DNA of 64,000 bases from Erinaceus europaeus (lineage: Eukaryota > Chordata > Mammalia > Eulipotyphla > Erinaceidae): assembly GCF_950295315.1 (NCBI RefSeq), contig NC_080179.1:68845680-68909679 (forward strand). Reading direction: 5' to 3'. Below the pieces are notes generated by a model, which was not told where the DNA came from, did no database searches, and was given only the letters and a program-made list of their open reading frames with translations. Each line of letters opens with the position of its first letter. The stretch's first letter is position 1. The position numbers and the translations under genes are program-made. This document shows positions 11,053-20,454 of this stretch, piece after piece.

Positions 11053-11189
11053 ATAGTCCACAAGGTCTAAACCATTTACAATGTGGCTTATGAACTCCAG
11101 ATACACTTCACTCTGATTTCTGCCCCAAGTCATCTCTTGACCAGCCAAGCATCCCTGAGAACGCAGAGTTAGGCACCTACAATTTCAGG

Positions 11190-11494
11190 TAGAACCACGC
11201 AGCAGGTGGGAGGCCTGCCTCAGAGAACACCCCGGCCCACCCTACTGCACCCCAGGCGCTGACCCCCATGCCCTGCCTCCCATGGTATGACCTCAGAGGA
11301 GTCCTGAGTGCAGCTCTCCCCCCACACCTCCACGTGCAAGCCTTCAGTCCCTTTGCCAAGCAACCTCACCTATGAGGTCAGCACTCAGACTTGTTGATCC
11401 AGAATCCTCCGGTGAGAGGGTCTAGGACACTTGGGACTGTCTGCTTGTGGTCGACGCTTCTCTCGGAGCTCAACTGTTCACTTATGAATCCTTG
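11190..11494 (+). promoter_or_regulatory. GC-richer 5' flank of the TRIP11-like retrogene
   Basis: Noticeably more GC-rich than its surroundings and free of recognised repeats. It contains the palindromic pair TGACCTCA (11288-11295) and TGAGGTCA (11373-11380), exact reverse complements and close to a CRE-like core. No TATA box stands out. A tiny upstream ORF (ATG at 11484, three codons) precedes the likely start. Promoter activity is inferred only. Confidence 0.3.
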
Positions 11495-11785
11495 ATGTCG
11501 TGGCTAGGAAACCTGCATTCCAGCTTCGGCCAGGTTCTTGGCCAAGTCTGGCAAGGCCTGGTGAGTATCACTGGCCAACTTTCTGATTGGAGAAAGAAAT
11601 CTGTGGCAGAGAACACGGAGGATGTGATGGTAGAAGCATCTCCTGCTCTGACCTATGATATTGAAGCCTGGCCTACGGCTTTCTGGATTGAAAGTGAGGC
11701 ACTCAGGAAGAGTCCGGAAGAGTTGTGTGAGCCTGTAGGGTTTCACAGAGATCAGTGGTCTTCACATTCTTCTTCTTCCCTTTCT

Positions 11786-11817
<32 letters not shown>

Positions 11818-12997
11818 TTCTTCTTCTTCTTCTTCTTCTTCTTCTTCTTCTTCTTCTTCTTCTTCTTCTTCTTCTTCTTCTTCTTCTTCCTCCTCTTCTT
11901 TTTCTTCTTCTTCTTTTTCTTCAGGACTCTTACGGAGTGCCTCAGGGCTTTCACTTTCCAACCAGAGAGACGAAGAAGAGGAAGAAGACGACAATGATTC
12001 CCAAATTGTATCTCATCACTCAGAAGTCCACAAGATGGAAGAAACTATACATGCATTGCAAGCTGAAAAGGGAGAGTCTACAAAAATAATCCAAGAGATG
12101 GAAGATATAATTAAAGTCTTAAGTGAGAAGTTATCTTCAGACCAAATGAATGCCAACCTTGCTCAGGAGACTTTAGCATTAAAGACACATGTCCAAGCTT
12201 TAGAGAGAGAAAAATCATCACTGAGTCAACAGAAAAATCAACTTGAGTCGTCTTTCTTCCAAGTAAGTTGTGAGAATGAACAACTGAAAATCTCAGCTGC
12301 AAAAGACAAGGAGGATCTGAATGCAGAACTCAGTGACTTAAGATTTCACTTGAAGGCAACAGAAACAGAGTTAAAGGAAGTTATCAATGACAAGGAAATA
12401 TTAAGAAGAAAATTACAAGAATTGTGTGAGCAAAATGAAGAAACAGAAAAACATTTGTTGTTGGCTGTAGATCAGGAGAGACAACAGAAGAGTGAGAACG
12501 AGAGTGTCATCAGTCAACTGAACAGAGACCTCAGGGATGCCGAAAAGAGAGCTCAGGATCTAGAAAAGCAGAACATGGACATCACTCAAGAGAAGGAGGC
12601 TGTAGTAAAACACCTGCAGCAAAACCTTTCAGAAATGCTCCAGGTCAATGAGGCTTTAAAGAAAGCTGCTTCTGATTTTAAACTGGAAAAAGAGAGTGCC
12701 ATTTTAGCCTGTGAAACCATACTGCATCAGGTGGAAGAGTCAGTTGCTCTTCACCATCAGAATTCCCAAGAGAAAAAGTGTCACTTGGAGGCTCTAGAAA
12801 GGAAAACAGCACAGCTGGAAGCAGAATTGTGTGAGTTGAGAAAGAAAAGGGCTGAAGAAGCCAAAGCCTATGAGGAAACCATTGCACAACTGTCAGATAC
12901 ATGGAATGTGACAACCTCTGAATTACAGCAAAAACATGACTCTTTAGTGAAAATCAGTGAGGAGAAAGACCTTGAAATCGAGGAACTCAAAAAGTAA
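11495..12997 (+). CDS. TRIP11/GMAP-210-like retrogene, N-terminal open part (500 aa)
   Basis: Starting at ATG 11495, the first 18 residues (MSWLGNLHSSFGQVLGQV) align with the start of TRIP11 (GMAP-210), the cis-Golgi golgin whose N terminus is an ALPS lipid-packing sensor. That ATG is preferred over the upstream in-frame GTG at 11447 because homology begins there. After the N terminus come a diverged segment, a poly-serine run (about residues 92-142), an acidic patch (EEEEEDDNDS), and then continuous coiled coil rich in Leu, Glu, Lys and Gln that follows the TRIP11 rod in order, with whole stretches missing. No introns interrupt regions that are split in TRIP11, so it arose by retrotransposition. 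The frame ends at TAA 12995-12997, where the related protein continues. Protein identity to TRIP11 looks roughly half. It may be a functional short protein, a recently broken gene or a pseudogene. Homology is from memory. Confidence 0.75.
11767..11922 (+). repeat. in-frame (TCT)n tract encoding poly-serine
   Basis: About 50 codons, almost all TCT with a few TCC, TTT and CTT interruptions. It lies inside the retrogene frame and keeps its phase. The other five frames give poly-Phe, poly-Leu, poly-Lys, poly-Glu or poly-Arg runs, which are shadows. The length is likely to vary between individuals. Confidence 0.9.
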
Positions 12998-13891
12998 ATT
13001 GCAAAGATGGATATGGATGATAGAGAAACTAAAACTGTTTTATCTTCTAGTTTGGAAGAGAAGAAGCACCTGACACAACTTCTAACTGAGAAGGAAGCAA
13101 CCCTCAGTAAGCTGGAAACTCTAAATATGCAGTTGTCTACTAGGATTGAGAGAAGTAGCCATCACCTGCCTCATGCAACTGTGCAGAATCTATCACAGAA
13201 CATGCAAGGAAGAAACACGGGAACTGATGCTGTGAATCAGAAATCTCAGGCTTCACCGACAGTGTTACAAACATCAGTCACTGGAAGTAAACTTGGAGGC
13301 ATTAGCCACGGGCAGTTTGAAGACCTTCTGCGGCAACTTGGCAAAATGCAACAGGAAGTAGAGAACATGGGAGAGTGGAAACGGCAAGTCTTGATCAGGG
13401 TACATGATATGCAATTTAAGTCAACTCAGATTGAGGAAGGGTTAAGGAAGTCACTCCAGGACAAAGATGTCACCATTCAACTTCTTCACCAAAACAACCA
13501 GCTACTGTCTGAAGCCATCGCTAAGAGCTCAAGCACCTCAAGAACAGAACGTCAACAAACCGGGGACGAAATGAGACAAAGGAGAGAGACAGAACATAGT
13601 TTGCAAAACTCAGTTCACAAAATGGAAGTCATGCTCAGCCTGAAAAGTGATCAGTTACTTGCTTTAAATGGAACTCTCACCGAAATAATGAATGAAAACA
13701 AAGTTTTAAGAGAGGCAGAAACAAACCTACAGGGAAGAATAGCCAATTTAGAAATGTCTATTGACGAACTAAGAGGAGAAAACAAAAACCTACTGGAGCA
13801 GTGTGAGAAGAACAAAGCAAAGTGTCAAGAGTCACCAAAGGCTAATCTTGCTGCTTCTACTGCTTCTTCTTCTCAAACTACAAACAACTGA
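12998..13891 (+). pseudogene. TRIP11-like retrogene, part downstream of the in-frame stop (297 codons)
   Basis: This continues in exactly the same frame as the upstream part, immediately after TAA, with the first ATG at 13007, and stays open to TGA 13889-13891. The coiled coil resumes with the TRIP11 segment that contains SSSLEEKKHLTQL, and later FEDLLRQLGKMQQEVENMGEW and RKSLQDKDVTIQLL follow rod segments in the right order with large gaps between. It ends in a Ser/Thr/Ala-rich tail (AASTASSSQTTNN) with no GRAB/ARF1-binding region. A glutamine codon one transition away from TAA would fit the interrupted position. Whether this part is translated (by readthrough, reinitiation or an allele without the stop) cannot be told here. 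Confidence 0.7.
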
Positions 13892-14217
13892 GACCTAATA
13901 GAAAGCCAGGTGTATCCCCATGTTTAGTCTCCTCTCTGCTGCTGTGCAGCTGGACTTGACAGGCTGGGCCTCTACTCCAGAAACTCCCATGAGCTCTGCT
14001 ATCCAAGTTGACAGCTTTGCCAGCATCTCCTCACAGCACCACCAGAGTTGTCCTGTAAGAACTGTCATATCATCCTGACAATAGAGAGGACATTCTTTAT
14101 ACCTTCAGAAAAGAAGAAAGTACACTATTCCAAGTGTACCTTGCAGCAAAGTGATTTGCAAAGCTATACATATAGATTTATTTGCATTTGTCAATGATTT
14201 CCTATAATAAAAATTTT
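13892..14217 (+). other. 3' untranslated region of the retrogene with AATAAA
   Basis: Sequence after the TGA is unique and contains AATAAA at 14206-14211. No poly(A) tail or flanking target duplication is visible, so the insertion is old or the tail has eroded. Confidence 0.5.
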
Positions 14218-14224
14218 CATGTTT

Positions 14225-14290
14225 AGAAGCTGTTGTGGTATTTATACACAATGGAATACTACTCACTATTAGCTGTTTTCATTTCGACAG
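14225..14290 (+). repeat. short L1 fragment
   Basis: 'tggtatttatacacaatgg' followed by 'aatactactcactattagc' matches the L1 ORF2 3' part in forward orientation. Confidence 0.5.
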
Positions 14291-14369
14291 TTATCTTCTT
14301 TGTGTATGCTTTTTTAAGTTAAGACAATTATTTGTTCATGCTTGGGGTTTATGTGTGCAGAACTCTTCC

Positions 14370-15112
14370 TGACACTACACAGAAGGGGCACAATTCCACC
14401 TAATTCCCACCAGCAGAGTTCCGTACCAGATGCCCTCCATTGAAAGCTTTCCTATTCTTTATCCTCCTGGGAGCATGAACCCAGGATCGTTCTAGGAGCA
14501 GAAGGTGGAAGGTCTGTCTTCTGTAACTGCTTCTCCACTGAACATGGGCATTGGTAGGTTGATCCATACTCCCACTCTGTCCCTGTATTTCCCTAGTCGG
14601 GCATGGCTTTGGAGAGGTGGGGTTCCAGGACACATCGGTGAGGTCATCTGCCCAGGGAAGTCAGGTTGGTGTCATGGTGGTATCTGCAACTTGGTGGAAG
14701 AGTAATGGAGCTGAAAGGCTGAAACTCCATGCCTGGGAATTCTGGACACAATCCCAAGTGAAATCTGTAGAGGTGGCACTGGTTGCGTTGATTTGGTTGA
14801 GATCAGCAGATGCGGTAGCAAATGGTATGGATCAAGAGAAGCTTGCAGGAAAATGAGCCACTCCCCTTAATTTCCAGCACTGGGAGAAATAGGGGTTTTC
14901 TAGAGAATGGGAAAGGCTCCTGCTGTCTTAGAGTTTAAGAAGGCAATAGGTATTATTATGAACACGTTATCTGGGAAAGTGGTTAAATTTGAAAATCACA
15001 TGGTTAGGAGTTACTATTTACATATAGCTGTGTCTTACAGAATATGGACATGGCTAGTGTCTTCTGGTCTCCCTGGCCTAAGATTATAGGTGACTTAATA
15101 TTTCAAAGAAAA
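14370..15112 (-). mobile_element. family X copy
   Basis: Blocks in family order: 'gcacaattccacctaattcc', then 'gcattggtaggttgatccat', and finally 'ggtctccctggcctaag'. The subfamily differs from the 9308 copy. The sense frame at 14400-14633 corresponds to the recurrent family ORF but is diverged. Confidence 0.65.
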
Positions 15113-15126
15113 AGTCATAATTAGGA

Positions 15127-15388
15127 ATGTATTAATGGGGAGTCGGGCGGTAGTGCAGCGGGTCAAGTACACTTGGTGCAAAGCGCAAGGACTAGCAGAA
15201 GGATCCCAGTTCGAGCCCCCACGCCCCATCTGCAGGGCAGTGGCTTCACAAGTGGTGAAGTCTGTCTCTCCTCCTCTCTGTCTTCCCCTCCTCTCTCCAT
15301 TTCTCTAACAATGATGACATCGTTAACAATAACTACAACAATAAAAAGTGGCAACAAAAGGGAATAAAATATTAAACATGTATTAATG
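15127..15388 (+). mobile_element. type A SINE with 11-bp target duplication
   Basis: Body 15138-15377, flanked by ATGTATTAATG on both sides (15127-15137 and 15378-15388). Head 'gggcggtagtgcagcgggtc', B box 'cagttcgagccc', tail 'caacaaaagggaataaaat'. Internal deletion in the C/T-rich part. Confidence 0.88.
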
Positions 15389-15589
15389 ATTTAAGCCAGC
15401 TGTTAGTTTAAAATCCAATCCAGTTACCAATTTGAAACATTAATTGCTTAGATTAAAGGAATATGTACTCAGAACTGGGGTCTATGCATCAAAAACTTTG
15501 AGAGACATCCTATGCTCTTTTAATAATTAATAATAATAATAATAATAATATAATACTTCTGAACTCCAACTCCATCAGGCCCTGGGGAG

Positions 15590-15868
15590 ACAGGAGGACA
15601 AAGAGAGGGACATTTGAATGTAGTAATAGGGTTGTGAGTGGCTTGGAGGGAGAGGGAAGACCGGACCTGAAAGAAAAAGGGGGCAATTATGCTCAAAACT
15701 AAACAGATAGAGGTGACAGTTAACCCATGTCTGCAACCTCGAGAGAACTGCAGAGGCTTGCAATGGAGGGGCTGGGGATTCAGAACTCTGGTGTTGGGAA
15801 CAAAGTGGAATTATACCCCTGTTACATGTCATTTTGTTAATCAATATTAAATCACTAATAAAAGAAAA
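15590..15868 (+). mobile_element. retroposon sharing the family X 3' end
   Basis: It ends 'ttttgttaatcaatattaaatcactaat' style, with an A-rich tail as at 10560-10605, but the upstream part differs. A neighbouring (TAA)n run lies at 15530-15551. Possibly a sister family. Confidence 0.45.
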
Positions 15869-16455
15869 AAGAAAAAAGACACTACATAAATATGGCTTGT
15901 TAAACTTAATTACTGACTTTATGGCAAACTCTAGAAGAACTGACTTTATGTACAAGACTTAACAACTTCAAAATTAACATATATGGAGAAGTGATTTACT
16001 GTACTTTTTGTCTGGTGTAAAGACAATCAGTGATAGAGATAAACACAGGTAAAACATTCCTAGTATGTCACTGATCATCAGTGAGTATTCTGATAATGGC
16101 TCACAGAGTACACGATGCTTATCATATGTATTATGATTTGGCAGAAAAGCATGGTAACAGAAACATGGTAGTTCAGAGCAGATAACCTAACTTAACCATA
16201 GTCAATTTCTACAAAGAATAATTTCCCACTGAAATATGCAGCTACATAGGAGTGCTTTTTAAAAATTAAGGTCTAGATTTGTAGTCAAAATTATAACTGT
16301 CTGCACATAATGGGAATAATTTTTAAATCCTCAAAGAATTTGCTGGAATATGATTATTTGGTTTCGTGATTGCTACAGTCAGCCAAGATGTATGTTTTGA
16401 AAATGATCCCCATATCCAGGCCGTAACCTTTAAAAGATGAGAGGAATAATCTTTT
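15869..16455. other. non-coding stretch
   Basis: No gene and no recognised repeat. Confidence 0.45.
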
Positions 16456-17580
16456 TTTTAAAAAAATTTATTTATTTAAGAAAGGAGACATTAACAAAAG
16501 CATAGAATAAGAGGGGTACAATTCCACACAATTCCCATCACCCAATCTCCATATCCCATCCCCTCCCCTGATAGGCTTGCCATTCTTTGTCTCTCTGGGA
16601 GTATGGATCCAAGGTGGTTGTGGGTTGCAGAGGGTGGAAGGTATGGCTTCTGTAATTGCTTCCCCGCTGAACATGGGCATTGAGTGGTAGATTCATACTC
16701 CCAGTCTGCCTCTGTCTTTCCCTAGTAGGGTGGGTCTCTGGGGAAGCAGAGCTCCAGTACACATTGATGGGGTCGTCTGTCCAGGGAAGTCTGGTCAGCA
16801 TCTTGCTGGCATCCGGAACCTGGTGGCTGAAAAGAGTATTAACATACAAGGCCAAACAAATTGTTGAAAAATCATGGACCTAAAGACTGGAATAGTGCAG
16901 ATGGAGTGTTGGGGGCTATTGCCTGAATCCTCTTGTGTACTTCTGCTTTCAGGTATATATTTTTCCCCTAGTTTATGGGCACGGGTGAACCTATGCTCTA
17001 TCTCAGGGGACCTGGACTGTATCTAGGTTTGGGGCCTTTATTGGGTAGTGGAACACCTGGAATGGAATTAGAGAATACTATGAAAGGAAAGGTCTCACCC
17101 GAGTGATGAAGCTGAAGGGTTGTCATTCCACAATTCCAGAAGTGTCCGGTCACAGTCTGAAGTGAAGCATGCTGGGGTGACTCTCTTTGCATTGATTAGG
17201 TTGCGATCTGCAAATGCAATATTATTTGATTTGAATTGAGAGCAGCATGCAGAAAAGTGGGCTCCACCCTAAGGTTCCAGGACTGGGGGAAATATAGACT
17301 CTATAGTGGAAATGTGAGGTTCCTGTTGTCTTAGGGTTCAAGAAGACAATGGATAGTTATTGTTATCATCACATGATTTGGTGATAGGGTTAACTTTGGA
17401 AAGTCCCTTTGATAGGGTTTGGGGTATAATACCCAGCATCTTGTTTATAGCTGTGCTGCCAGTTGCTTCTGTTCTCCCTGGTCTAGGCTTTTGGGAGTGA
17501 CAATATATCAGTGACAGCCTATGTATTAAAAAGACTCAGTCTGTGTTTTAAGAAGTTCTAGACATATCATCAGTTTTTCG
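16456..17580 (-). mobile_element. longest continuous family X copy
   Basis: Runs from the reversed A-rich tail (16456-16480) through the recurrent ORF region (sense frame 16538-16855), the splice-acceptor-like site (complement of 'cagccaccaggttccggatg' near 16810), and the upstream blocks up to 'aaagactcagtctgtgtttt' (17529-17548), which is shared with 56210-56240. It is the best template for reconstructing the family. Confidence 0.75.
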
Positions 17581-17609
17581 CCTGTCATATTAATTCAATG
17601 GTGGTCTAT

Positions 17610-17845
17610 ATGTTTACACTTTAGTAGGAGTGTACATAAACACCACTCCCACCACCAAAAGACTGTGTTGCATCCCCACCACCCAGCCCTGCCCACGCAC
17701 CCCCCGCCATGCCGGGAAGCCCAATGGCCACCCACCCCTTCACCACAGTGTTTTTTACATTGGTGGCCTGCTCTCAGTTTAATCAGATCCTGCTTTTAGT
17801 TTCCCTTTCTGTTCTGCTTTATTTTCCCTTACTGCTCTTCTTTTT
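17610..17845 (-). repeat. L1-like 3' region fragment
   Basis: 'agtttaatcagatcctgctt' and 'tagtttccctttctgttctg' resemble the antisense L1 3' region that is also seen near 53400. Confidence 0.45.
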
Positions 17846-18089
17846 GTGGCAGATGTTTCTGGACTAAGAAAATATAAATTTACTGGAATAGAGGAGAACT
17901 GTAGGAAAGTAATGAACATGAGACTCCAGTTGCTAAAGTCTTGAGTTTTTGTTACTCTGAAAAATTCACAGTATGAGACTTGTGATATTGTGACTTATAA
18001 AAAAAATACATATAACTTGGTCATATAAATGACCAAAATATATTTCTTTTTTGTAGTTGGTCTATATTCACAGTTTTAATTTAGTTTCC

Positions 18090-18483
18090 AAAAAAGAAAT
18101 CAGGGGGTCGGGCGGTGGCGCAGTGGGTTAAGCGCACGTGGCGCAAAGCGCAGGGACCGGCGTAAGGATCCCAGTTCCAGCCCCCGGCTCCCCACCTGCA
18201 GGGGAGTCGCTTCATGGGCGGTGAAGCAGGTCTGCAGGTGTCTGTCTTTCTCTCCCCCTCTCTCTCTGTCTTCCCCTCCTCTCTCCATTTCTCTCTGTCC
18301 TATCCAACAACAAAGCAACGTCAACAATGGCAATAATAACCGCAAGGAGGCTGCAACAATGAGGGCAACAATAAGGGGAAAAAATGGCCTCCAGGAGCGG
18401 TGGATTCATGGTGCAGGCCCCGAGCCCAGCAATAACCCTGGAGGAAAAAAAAAATACTAAAAAAAAAAAAAAAAAAGAAATCA
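18090..18483 (+). mobile_element. young type A SINE (long subtype) with 13-bp target duplication
   Basis: Body 18103-18470, flanked by AAAAAAGAAATCA on both sides (18090-18102 and 18471-18483). A box 'ggcgcagtgggttaag'. Carries the extra 3' module 'ggtggattcatggtgcaggc' found in the 5155 and 48750 copies. Confidence 0.9.
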
Positions 18484-18604
18484 TTTTCTCCAACAGAAGG
18501 AGACAGTGTAACGAAGTTATGGGAATATATATTTTCCCAGTTGGAAAACTACTCTGCAATAAAAAAAAAGATGAGACTGTACCATTTGGAAGAAAATAGA
18601 ACAA

Positions 18605-18685
18605 AATGAAGTGGGCCTGGACTTGAACCTGGATCACACATATGGCAAAGCTATCCAAGTGAACTATTTCTCCTGCCCTCTTATC
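18605..18685 (-). repeat. type C-like SINE fragment
   Basis: 'ggacttgaacctggatcaca', then 'ggcaaagctatccaagtgaa': a reversed, truncated tRNA-like head. Confidence 0.45.
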
Positions 18686-18870
18686 CACTGTTAAGTGACT
18701 ATATTTTCTGATTGTTTTAAAAACTGTATTTACTATCTTTTATTTATTGGATAGAGGCAGCAAGAAGTTAAGAAGGAGAGAAAGAGGGAGAAAGAGAGGG
18801 AGAAAGAAACGTGGAGGCCTGCTTCACCACTTGTGAAGCTTTCCCCTTGCAGATGTGGATTGAAGGCTTG

Positions 18871-18881
18871 AACCCGGGTCT
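18871..18881. repeat. target-site duplication, left copy, of Vingi
   Basis: AACCCGGGTCT, repeated exactly at 20128-20138. It lies in the B-box region of the host SINE. Confidence 0.9.
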
Positions 18882-20127
18882 GCTTCTTCTTCTAGCCTTT
18901 GCCCTTCTTCCGTAGCCAGTCAACAGCATCAGGCTGAGCCTGATGTCAAGTTTCGAGACCTCCTTTGAATCTGGAGAGGTGGCAGTCGTTGACTATGTGG
19001 GTCATAGTCTGTCTGGAGCCGCAGGGGCAGTTCGGGTCGTCTCTGGCTCCCCAGCGATGGATAGCGATTGAGGAGGGCCCAGTCATAACGTGCTAGGTCA
19101 AAGCCGGGTTGACGCCTGCAGGGGTCTGTGATGAGGTGTTTGTTCTTGACCTCAGCTGACTGCCAGCTCTGTTTCCAAGAGTCTGGAGCAGAGAAGTTCA
19201 GTGTAGGCGTAGGGGACCAGATTGGGTGACGAGACGTCAAGCGTTGGACAGGGTGGGCAAAGATATCCGCGTATATTGGCAGGTCCGGTCGAGCGTAGAC
19301 ATGGAAAATGAACTTAGATGATGCCGCATCCCGACGAATATCTGGTGGGGCGATGTTGCTAAGAACTGGCAGCCATGGAACCGGGGTGGAACGGATGGTT
19401 CCAGAAATTATCCTCATGGAGGAATATAATTTGGAATCGACCAAGTGGACATGGGGGCTACGGAACCATCCTGGGGCACAGTATTCTGCAGTGGAATAGC
19501 ATAATGCCAGAGAGGATGATCGTAGTGTGGCAGCGCTCGCGCCCCATGAGGAGCTGGCCAGTCTTGCAATGATGTGATTCCTCGCGCCCACCTTTGCTGC
19601 AGTTTTTATGAGATGATTGTGAAATGACAGAGTGCGATCGAGAGTAACGCCAAGATAGACTGGCTGGGCTTCATGCCGGATTCTCGTATCGCCAAGCTGC
19701 ACATTAAGCTCACGCGAGGCTGAGGCATGGTGTAGATGGAAAACAGATGATACCGTTTTTGCAGTGCTAGGGATTAGTCGCCATTTTTTTACAGTAATCA
19801 GATATCAGAGACATGTCTTTCATGAGTGTTTCCTCAAGGATGTTGAACTTTGATGCCTGAGTTGCACAGCAGATGTCATCGGCATAGATGAACTTCCTTG
19901 AAGAAGTTTCTGGGATGTCATTGATGTAAATATTAAATAGTGTAGGAGCCAGAACAGAGCCCTGGGGGAGGCCACTTGAGACAAGTCTCCATCTGCTAGA
20001 CTTGTCACCCAGATGTACCCGGAATCTTCTGTTTTGGAGAAGAAACGATATAGTGTTGGCCACCCATGGAGGCAGGCATCTTGAAATCTTGACTAGGAGA
20101 CCACGGTGCCAGACCGTGTCATAGGCT
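18882..20127 (-). mobile_element. 5'-truncated Vingi non-LTR retrotransposon
   Basis: 1,246 bp on the minus strand, bounded by exact 11-bp duplications. The 3' end reads '...ggcaaaggctagaagaagaagc', i.e. a GAA-type terminal repeat rather than poly(A). It encodes the C-terminal part of a reverse transcriptase with no visible RNase H domain after it, as described for the Vingi clade. The extreme 3' end is shared with the short element at 31895-32085. Among mammals this lineage has been reported only from hedgehogs, with horizontal transfer proposed. The element is young: target duplications are identical and damage is limited. Confidence 0.88.
18929..20127 (-). pseudogene. Vingi reverse transcriptase, C-terminal part, one frameshift
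   Basis: The minus strand opens at the truncation with the RT motif AYDTVWHRGLL, then SSGLPQGSVLAPTLFNIYIN and the catalytic FIYADDICCA (within the frame 20063-19767). At a run of seven A's (minus strand, about 19785) the frame shifts. The downstream frame (through 19702-18929) continues with the thumb/C-terminal region, including YLGVTLDRTLSFHNHL and CYSTAEYCAPGW, and ends near the conserved 3' end of the element. The apurinic endonuclease domain expected upstream is lost by truncation. The protein reads like Ingi/jockey-related RTs of invertebrates rather than L1. It is not functional as it stands: no endonuclease, no start, one frameshift. Confidence 0.85.
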
Positions 20128-20138
20128 AACCCGGGTCT
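20128..20138. repeat. target-site duplication, right copy, of Vingi
   Basis: AACCCGGGTCT, identical to 18871-18881. Confidence 0.9.
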
Positions 20139-20180
20139 TTGTGCACTGTTAATAAGTGCACTCTACCAGGTGTGCCGCTA

Positions 20181-20454
20181 TTTTCTGTTTGTAAGGCGAA
20201 TTCCTTTCCCATTCTGTTCCATTACCTCTTGAGAAAATCTTCAGGAGACAAGGGCACTACAGGGAAAAGTAGCAGAAGGCAGTTTTTTTTATGATTTCAT
20301 ATTCCACAGAATACACTAATTGCTGTTGTTTTGCCTTCTGCTCAATTTGTTTCCTTCATGGTTCTTTGTGTGCTTTGTTGCAAAAAAGTCATTGACCAAT
20401 TTTTTTATGTCTGATGCCTTATTGTATGGACTGTTGGAAGCCCAAAGATAGATC
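20181..20454. other. non-coding stretch
   Basis: Nothing recognised. Confidence 0.4.

Larger units (their letters stand above)
18712..20180 (-). repeat. type B SINE split by the Vingi insertion
   Basis: Left part 18712-18881 ('ttatttattggatagaggca' to 'gcttgaacccgggtct'), right part 20128-20180 ('aacccgggtctttgtgcact' to 'accaggtgtgccgctat'). Removing 18882-20138 restores one continuous SINE. Confidence 0.85.

Noticed and set aside
11447..11494. GTG-initiated extension of the retrogene
   Set aside because: GTG starts are rare in mammals and homology to TRIP11 begins at ATG 11495.
11703..11997. Long poly-Lys, poly-Glu and poly-Phe frames across the TCT tract
   Set aside because: They exist only because a trinucleotide repeat is open in all frames. 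The serine frame is the one joined to homologous sequence on both sides.
18100..18180. tRNA gene at the SINE head (A box and B box present)
   Set aside because: The heads have RNA polymerase III boxes but do not fold as a complete cloverleaf by eye, and each is continuous with a SINE body and A-rich tail.
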